29,234 nucleotides of DNA from the NCBI GenBank assembly GCA_937935995.1, contig CALGXF010000036.1:1-29234 (forward strand), read 5' to 3'. The stretch's first letter is position 1. Each line of letters begins with the position of its first letter. A program made the position numbers and the translations under genes. Origin of the DNA: an uncultured Alphaproteobacteria bacterium. Its GTDB lineage: Bacteria > Pseudomonadota > Alphaproteobacteria > CAAHEQ01 > UBA3637. Positions 24,453-29,234 of this stretch are shown piece after piece. Below the pieces are notes generated by a model, which saw only the letters and a program-made list of their open reading frames with translations, made no database searches and was not told where the DNA came from.

Positions 24453-25376
24453 ATGAAAGAGTCCCGATGGATAAAAGGTTGCTTTGTTTTAATGTTAGCC
24501 GCCCTTTTGGCAGGCTGCGCGCAGTATTACGTAAAATTGCAACCTTCTTACAAAACACACGGTTCGTTTCACCGCGTCCAGAAAAAAGAAACGGTTTATG
24601 CCATTTCCCGCCTGTACAAAGTGCCTCCCCGGGATATTATCGAAAAAAATAAATTAAAACCGCCGTACAGCCTGTCGGTCGGACAACTGCTTTTCATTCC
24701 GCCGGTTCAAGTTCATATCGTTCGTAAAGGCGATACACTTTACAGCATTTCACGGGCTTATCATGTTGACATGAACTCATTGGCCAAAGCAAATCAGATT
24801 GAAGCACCTTATACACTTTCACTCGGACAAACCCTCGTTATGCCGGGTACACTGGTTCCGGCGACCTCTCAAAGCAGTAAAAAAGCCGTTCAAGCCACAA
24901 AAACGGCAGCCGCACAAAAGACAACGGCTCAAAAGACGACTCAAACCACGAAAAAAGCCTCTAAAAAACCGGTTGCTTTACCAAAAGCGCCCGGCCGATC
25001 CGGCCGCTTTTCATGGCCGGTTTCCGGAACGGTCATTTCGAACTTCGGCCCTTCGGGCGGCGGACGACATAATGACGGTATCAATATCAAAGCATCTCGC
25101 GGAACGCCGTTCAAAGCGGCCGAAAACGGTGTTGTCGCTTATGCCGGAAACGAATTAAAGGGTTTTGGTAATTTGCTGTTAATCAAACACGCCGACGGTT
25201 TTGTCACGGCTTATGCACATGCGGATTCTTTGTCGGTCAAGCGCGGGCAAACCGTTAAAAAAGGCCAAACACTGGGTAAAGTCGGCTCAACGGGAAACGT
25301 TAATGCCCCTCAATTACATTTTGAAATTCGCAAAGGAACAAAAGCTATTAACCCTCGAACTTATTTAAGTCAGTAA
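24453..25376 (+). CDS. NlpD-like lipoprotein: two LysM domains and a LytM/M23 domain
   Basis: 307 residues from ATG 24453; the signal peptide begins there and ends in lipobox LAGC (Cys22), while an upstream in-frame start at 24405 would disrupt it. Two LysM modules (about 40-86 and 90-135: FHRVQKKETVYAISRLYKV..., VHIVRKGDTLYSISRAYHV...) bind peptidoglycan. An Ala/Thr/Lys linker leads to an M23 domain from about 190. Zinc-site motifs look incomplete: HNDGIN has Asn where active enzymes have Asp, and PQLHFEIR has Gln for the first His of HxH. This fits NlpD/EnvC-type amidase activators rather than an active endopeptidase. The start codon has almost no leader. Confidence 0.9.
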   Translation: MKESRWIKGCFVLMLAALLAGCAQYYVKLQPSYKTHGSFHRVQKKETVYAISRLYKVPPRDIIEKNKLKPPYSLSVGQLLFIPPVQVHIVRKGDTLYSISRAYHVDMNSLAKANQIEAPYTLSLGQTLVMPGTLVPATSQSSKKAVQATKTAAAQKTTAQKTTQTTKKASKKPVALPKAPGRSGRFSWPVSGTVISNFGPSGGGRHNDGINIKASRGTPFKAAENGVVAYAGNELKGFGNLLLIKHADGFVTAYAHADSLSVKRGQTVKKGQTLGKVGSTGNVNAPQLHFEIRKGTKAINPRTYLSQ

Positions 25377-25383
25377 AAATATG

Positions 25384-25412
25384 TTGGTAAAAACAATTTT
25401 TTATAGTAAAAT
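25384..25412 (+). promoter_or_regulatory. Promoter of the Sel1-repeat gene
   Basis: TTGGTA (25384-25389), 17-nt spacer, TAAAAT (25407-25412), 30 nt before ATG 25442. Confidence 0.55.
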
Positions 25413-25441
25413 AGAAGAAATTTGATAATAAGGAAAAACAG

Positions 25442-26815
25442 ATGTACAAAAAAATCATTTTATCGCTTTGCTGCTCAACCATTCTGGCAACACCGGTTTT
25501 TGCCGGATTGCAAGAAGGGCTTGAATTTTACGACCAAAAGAAATATGAACAGGCATTTGAAGAATTTTCCTATCTGGCCGACGAAGGAGACAACATTGCC
25601 GCTTACCATTTGGGCATGATGTATGAAGGCGGATTAGGTGTGCCTCAAAGTAATTTGAAAGCGGCCGAATATTATTTAAAATCCTATCAAGCCGGCAATA
25701 CAACGGCGGCCTCGAAGCTGGGCGTTTTGCTTATTTCCGGCGAAGGCATTGAACAAGATACGGAAAAAGGATTTGAACTGTTGAAAATGGCTGCCCGAGC
25801 GGGGGATCAGGAAGCCCAATATCAACTGGGGGAAATTTATGCCAAAGGGGAAGCGGTCGAAAAAGAATATGTGTATGCGGCCGGTTTCTATAAAATGGCG
25901 GCGTTACAGGGATTTGCACCGGCACAATACAAACTCGGCCTGTTGTATCTCTACGGGCGCGGTATTCCGCAAGACTATGCGTTGGCTTTAAAATGGCTGT
26001 CTCGCGCAGCAAACCAAGGCTATGTCGCGGCTCAACACGACTTGGCTGATTTGCGGGCAAACGACAAAATTTTGGCAAATCCGGTCGAAGCACATGCTTG
26101 GTATAACATCATCGCTGCTTATAACACGGACGAAATCGGAACATGGGCGGCCGGCCAACGGGATGCAGTTGCGAAAAAGATTAAAGATGCTAAAAACTTG
26201 GAAATCGCAATGGAAACGGCCAGAAAATGGCGCCCGGTTGCCCCAAAAGACACTGTTCCGGAAACGGAATTGTCTGAAGCGCCGGCGATTATCCCGGGCT
26301 TTAACGATGTGGATACACTGCGTCAATTGCAAGAAAAGAACATCACGGTTTTATCGGACGGTTCCGCTTACGGCATTCGAACCGAAGAATTGGAAAATGC
26401 TATCATAACAAGACAAACGGCCGGAATCGAAGCTAAAATTTCAGAATTGGGTCAAAACGGACGGCCCGAAGCGTATACGTTCTGGGCTAAAATTATTGAA
26501 ACACGGATGCAAGATCCGAAAGGGGCTGTTGCCTGGTATGAAAAAGGAGCCAATTACGGAGATCCGGAAGCTCAATACAAAATGGCACAGTTGTCTTGCG
26601 AAGGAAAAGATGTAAAATTAGATCCGACAACGTGTTACATGTGGTTACAAGTGGCGGCTAAAAAAGCTCAATCACCGTTAAAGGAAATGGTTGACGGCGT
26701 CATCAAATCAATTGAACCGCAGTTAAAGGAAACGGAAAAAGCTGAAGGGCTTAAAAAAGCCAACGCATGGCGGCCGGCAGAACCCGTTAAAAAATCCGGT
26801 TTTAAATTATTCTAA
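25442..26815 (+). CDS. Exported Sel1-repeat protein
   Basis: 457 residues. Signal peptide 1-21 (basic MYKK, hydrophobic core, cleavage after VFA). At least five Sel1-type (TPR-like) repeats of about 36 residues span 30-215, with signatures such as AAYHLGMMYEGGLGV, AQYQLGEIYAKGEAV and AQYKLGLLYLYGRGI, each followed by A..WL/YKMAA. Two further repeats lie near 345-420 after a linker. Sel1 proteins scaffold protein-protein contacts, often in envelope or host-interaction functions; no partner is evident. A KKWRP-like motif appears twice (RKWRPVAP and NAWRPAEP), each ending a repeat block. AAGGAAA precedes the ATG. A 13-bp bidirectional terminator follows. Confidence 0.9.
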   Translation: MYKKIILSLCCSTILATPVFAGLQEGLEFYDQKKYEQAFEEFSYLADEGDNIAAYHLGMMYEGGLGVPQSNLKAAEYYLKSYQAGNTTAASKLGVLLISGEGIEQDTEKGFELLKMAARAGDQEAQYQLGEIYAKGEAVEKEYVYAAGFYKMAALQGFAPAQYKLGLLYLYGRGIPQDYALALKWLSRAANQGYVAAQHDLADLRANDKILANPVEAHAWYNIIAAYNTDEIGTWAAGQRDAVAKKIKDAKNLEIAMETARKWRPVAPKDTVPETELSEAPAIIPGFNDVDTLRQLQEKNITVLSDGSAYGIRTEELENAIITRQTAGIEAKISELGQNGRPEAYTFWAKIIETRMQDPKGAVAWYEKGANYGDPEAQYKMAQLSCEGKDVKLDPTTCYMWLQVAAKKAQSPLKEMVDGVIKSIEPQLKETEKAEGLKKANAWRPAEPVKKSGFKLF

Positions 26816-26817
26816 AC

Positions 26818-26846
26818 AAAAAAGGAGGTTAAAAACCTCCTTTTTT
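26818..26846. terminator. Bidirectional rho-independent terminator between convergent genes
   Basis: AAAAAAGGAGGTT and AACCTCCTTTTTT form a perfect 13-bp stem with a 3-nt loop. A/T runs on both sides serve both convergent genes; the minus-strand stop codon overlaps the right arm. Confidence 0.9.
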
Positions 26847-29172
26847 AATTCATCGCACAGGCGCCGTTGACGTACGTATGCCCGGTCGGACAGCAGTAAT
26901 CCGTTCCGTTGATGGATGTCACATCTCCGTCGCAGACACAGCCATCCGTCATGGCATATCCTGTTTGCGGGCAATGCCCTGTTAAAGCACATTGCGGCAA
27001 ATAAACTGAACCGCAATTAGTCCCGTCGTAATCGCACCGCCGGCCGCATAAAGCACCGTTATAATAACACATGCTAGGAGCATAAGGGCTATAATAAACA
27101 CATTCAATCGGCGTTTTTGTATTTTCCTGAACACACCCGTAGAAATCATTTGATGCAAGCGCATATTTAAAACCGTCCGGACAGTCAATGGGTGTACAAC
27201 TGCCTGTTGCTAAACCTCCTTTAAAGTTAATCATTTCACAATGTTCGCCATTTTCATGATAACAATGTTGATAATACGCTCCATTTGTCGTTGTGCAATA
27301 AACGCCGGTGTCTGGATCTTCGCAATAGCCGGTTTCCGGATTGTATGACATACCGGACAGACATCCCGTTTCGCATGAACCGCAATTGAAGGGATCCGGA
27401 CAGCCGGTGCCGCATTGATACCCGTTTTTAAAGCAAGCCCAAGTTGTGTAATCAGAGGTCGGATAACACAACAAGCCCTCTCCAAAATCACAAGAACCAA
27501 TTGATGTGTTTTTATCACTTCTATTCCACCCCCAGTACGTGAATTGAGCCGTAGATAACACATCGGAACAATAAGTCGGATGACATGTTCCTCTTGCTTG
27601 CTTTAAATCCGCACCCAAATACATGCACACCTCGTTATCTTGAGCACAAAAATATTCAGATGCTTTTTTCCCATATCTGTAACAAGTCATCCCATCATCA
27701 GGCCGTTCGCAAGCATAATGATACTGTCTGCCGTTGGCGGGAATAAGAACAAACGGTTCATCAGGTGTACATTCATCCGCATAACAGATACCGATTTGAC
27801 AATTGCGCCCTAAAGAATCACAGTTGTATCCACACAATTTGTCATTGATGTAGCAATCATAATTTGTGGGACCGCCGCGACAGTCAATCTTTTGACACAC
27901 ACCGTCAACAGGTGTGTAACCCGATTTGCAACATAGGTTTGCTTCTTCAAAATAATACGGTGCATCCGCCGGACATTCACATAATCCTGTGTCCGGGTTC
28001 AGGACAAGATTATTTTGGCACGCACAATTTCCATCGTTGCCACATACTTGCCCGGCCGGACAACACACATGATTGCAACAGTTGGTGTCACAACAATCCA
28101 TGTCACCACACTTCGTCGCCGTCGGCGTCGGACAACATGTATTCGAGGTCGTACAATAATCACTGCCGCAATCCGTACAGCCATCCGTTCCACACGGCGT
28201 TTGAATGACCGTACACTGTCCGTTGCAACATGTTTCCCCAGTCGAACAGGCCGGAATACATGTTTGGGTCACATCGCCTTGATATTTGGCCAAATAGAAA
28301 AGCATCAAATTGGTTTCTTGGTCACATATATCGGATCCGTCAAACAACACATTGTTCACGGTGACGGTTTGAGTTGAATGAAGCATGTCAAGCATAAGGG
28401 AACAAACGCGTTTCGGGACATTGTCCACCTGAATGGTAAAAGCCTCTTCGCTTTCGACCCAAATGGCCATAGGATACCCATGCGTGGACGTATTTCCCAA
28501 TTCGGCAAGAACCAATTCGCCGGTTGTCATGTCATAGAGTTGATTACTGTCTAAAGCTGCGAGTTCCCAAACATGGACATCGTGGATGGTATTGTTGGCT
28601 TTGTACTTGGCAAAAGCCCATGTTAATCCGGCGACGGCGATGACGGATAGCACGCCGATGATGGCCAGCACCGCCAACATCTCAATCATACTTTTTCCTG
28701 AAATCGCGTCCAATCCGTCGGCCTTTGCGTGTCGGTCAAAACGCACGTATGATTGATACGCTTTCGTTTTGCCCGCCCTGAAGGCCTTGTCCTGGCCGAC
28801 GATTTGAGAAAAAAGGCGGCCGGATTGGCCGGCGGTTTGAGGGGAAAGGTGGCCAGCTTGGCATCGGCGGGGCGAAAGGGCGCGGGTGGGCGCCCCGCCG
28901 ATTTGTGGCTTGGCCGTTGGGAATGAAAAACTTTGTCCCCACCGGTGGGATGTTAATCGGTTCAATTGCCTTGAACGGCCGGCACACCTTCTCCGCGCTC
29001 CCGCCCCGGCCGGTGAATGCATCCGGTGGCACAATCGACCAAAACTCCCAAAGGTCACCCCGCGAAATGCGGGGGGTCTGAGCGACCTTTTCTTTGACAC
29101 ACTCTTTCCCAAACAGAACGCCCCCTTCCCCATCACGCCTTTCCCGAATAAGTTTTTCAACCCCGACATCAT
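26845..29172 (-). CDS. Prepilin-headed giant cysteine-rich surface protein with long GC-rich N-terminal extension
   Basis: 775 residues from ATG 29172, which has AGAGGAG 4-5 nt upstream. A type IV prepilin site occurs at Gly159: mature KSMIE with Glu5 and the helix MLAVLAIIGVLSVIAVAGL. The preceding 159 residues (Arg/Pro/Gly-rich) are far longer than any usual leader. An alternative TTG start at 28713, with AAAGG 8 nt upstream, would give the six-residue leader MDAISG. A pilin-like region with CIPACSTGETCC follows, then dense Cys repeats (TATKCGDMDCCDTNCCNHVCC) and the modules shared with the partial protein at the left end (CRGG..., YLPQC, CCPTGHTYVNG). Probably exported and disulfide-rich. 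A G12 tract lies in its promoter. No pilin assembly genes are in the window. Confidence 0.85.
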   Translation of the reverse strand: MMSGLKNLFGKGVMGKGAFCLGKSVSKKRSLRPPAFRGVTFGSFGRLCHRMHSPAGAGARRRCAGRSRQLNRLTSHRWGQSFSFPTAKPQIGGAPTRALSPRRCQAGHLSPQTAGQSGRLFSQIVGQDKAFRAGKTKAYQSYVRFDRHAKADGLDAISGKSMIEMLAVLAIIGVLSVIAVAGLTWAFAKYKANNTIHDVHVWELAALDSNQLYDMTTGELVLAELGNTSTHGYPMAIWVESEEAFTIQVDNVPKRVCSLMLDMLHSTQTVTVNNVLFDGSDICDQETNLMLFYLAKYQGDVTQTCIPACSTGETCCNGQCTVIQTPCGTDGCTDCGSDYCTTSNTCCPTPTATKCGDMDCCDTNCCNHVCCPAGQVCGNDGNCACQNNLVLNPDTGLCECPADAPYYFEEANLCCKSGYTPVDGVCQKIDCRGGPTNYDCYINDKLCGYNCDSLGRNCQIGICYADECTPDEPFVLIPANGRQYHYACERPDDGMTCYRYGKKASEYFCAQDNEVCMYLGADLKQARGTCHPTYCSDVLSTAQFTYWGWNRSDKNTSIGSCDFGEGLLCYPTSDYTTWACFKNGYQCGTGCPDPFNCGSCETGCLSGMSYNPETGYCEDPDTGVYCTTTNGAYYQHCYHENGEHCEMINFKGGLATGSCTPIDCPDGFKYALASNDFYGCVQENTKTPIECVYYSPYAPSMCYYNGALCGRRCDYDGTNCGSVYLPQCALTGHCPQTGYAMTDGCVCDGDVTSINGTDYCCPTGHTYVNGACAMN
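28730..29165. other. GC-rich, hairpin-dense segment inside the 5' part of the pilin-like gene
   Basis: Roughly 60% G+C (up to 75% in one 60-base row) against a clearly lower background. It contains a 12-bp perfect inverted repeat (28863-28874 with 28891-28902), a 12-bp palindrome CCCACCGGTGGG (28938-28949), GTTCAA/TTGAAC (28960-28976), and a nested CCCCGC/GCGGGG hairpin within AAAGGTC/GACCTTT (29050-29090). Several frames are open because stops are rare at this composition. It may be an inserted element, a structured mRNA leader or a true coding extension. Confidence 0.6.
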
Positions 29173-29202
29173 TTTCTCCTCTTGACAAACAGACTTGGAA
29201 AC

Positions 29203-29233
29203 ATCATACCATACCCCCCCCCCCCAGAGTCAA
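29203..29233 (-). promoter_or_regulatory. Promoter with a poly-G spacer upstream of the cysteine-rich gene
   Basis: On the minus strand, -35 TTGACT (29233-29228), then a spacer holding twelve G (29225-29214), then extended -10 TGG-TATGAT (TATGAT at 29208-29203). The spacer is 19 nt; ten G would give the optimal 17. A second possible -10, TATGGT, starts at 29213. The start codon lies about 30 nt further on. Confidence 0.6.
29214..29225 (-). repeat. 12-base homopolymer (poly-G on the gene strand)
   Basis: Twelve C on the plus strand, positioned between -35 and -10 of the cysteine-rich gene, only 9 bases from the window end. Length variation would change promoter spacing. Confidence 0.85.
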
Positions 29234-29234
29234 G

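Noticed and set aside
26821..26830. AAGGAGG, a perfect Shine-Dalgarno-like string
   Set aside because: It is one arm of the 13-bp bidirectional terminator and no start codon with a real frame follows on the plus strand.
28736..29188. Alternative 150-codon minus-strand frame and a 99-codon plus-strand frame in the GC-rich segment
   Set aside because: Stops are rare at this composition in every frame. The 150-codon frame begins with TTG and lacks placed ribosome-site support; the frame that joins the prepilin helix has the strong ribosome site.
1..29234. CRISPR arrays, insertion sequences, transposases or integrases
   Set aside because: No regularly spaced repeats, terminal inverted repeats with a transposase, or recombinase motifs were found on either strand.

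Overview
The window looks like about 29 kb of chromosome from an uncultured Gram-negative alphaproteobacterium, probably a host- or gut-associated lineage. The basis is a core set of recognisable genes: replicative helicase DnaB, outer-membrane assembly lipoprotein BamD followed directly by RecN and NAD-dependent ligase LigA, a D,D-carboxypeptidase with a SPOR tail, birA next to RNase J, and an NlpD-like LysM/LytM lipoprotein. The taxonomic call is an inference from gene content and order. Base composition is moderate, except for an AT-rich islet at about 6.1-7.2 kb and a GC-rich, hairpin-dense segment at about 28.7-29.1 kb.

Layout: (i) 3-1703 is the 3' part of a large cysteine-rich protein gene. 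(ii) 1731-3617 holds a small Cys-rich protein and dnaB. (iii) 3614-5812 (minus) is a phosphoethanolamine-transferase-like sulfatase fused to a glycerophosphodiesterase/PLC-like domain, with a 13-base G run between the two domains. (iv) 5973-6049 is tRNA-Val(GAC), followed by an islet carrying a Nudix gene and bounded by two 55-bp direct repeats. (v) 7295-8480 holds a DUF488 gene and a P-loop kinase-like gene. (vi) 8538-10442 is a second cysteine-rich protein with a type IV prepilin head and two tandem lectin-like modules. (vii) 10496-11983 (minus) is an unrecognised protein with an HExxH motif. (viii) 12141-20886 runs dacA-like, bamD, recN, ligA and a YdbH/AsmA-like envelope protein. (ix) 20942-24408 has two small membrane proteins that look like remodelled pieces of respiratory complex I (NuoJ-like, and a NuoK/NuoN fusion), then birA and rnj. 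(x) 24453-26815 has the NlpD-like lipoprotein and a Sel1-repeat protein. (xi) 26845-29172 (minus) is a third prepilin-headed cysteine-rich giant.

The common theme is the cell surface. Two complete genes and one partial gene encode long disulfide-rich proteins; both complete ones carry a pilin-type N-terminal helix. Two homopolymeric G/C tracts sit where slippage would matter. One is a 12-G run between a -35 and an extended -10 element just upstream of the third cysteine-rich gene. The other is a 13-G run in frame inside the envelope-modifying transferase. This suggests phase-variable surface presentation. The 13-G run is directly preceded by a 13-mer identical to the Illumina adapter start, so an assembly artefact must be excluded there first. 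The complex I relic next to birA-rnj suggests a lineage that lost or reworked its NADH dehydrogenase.
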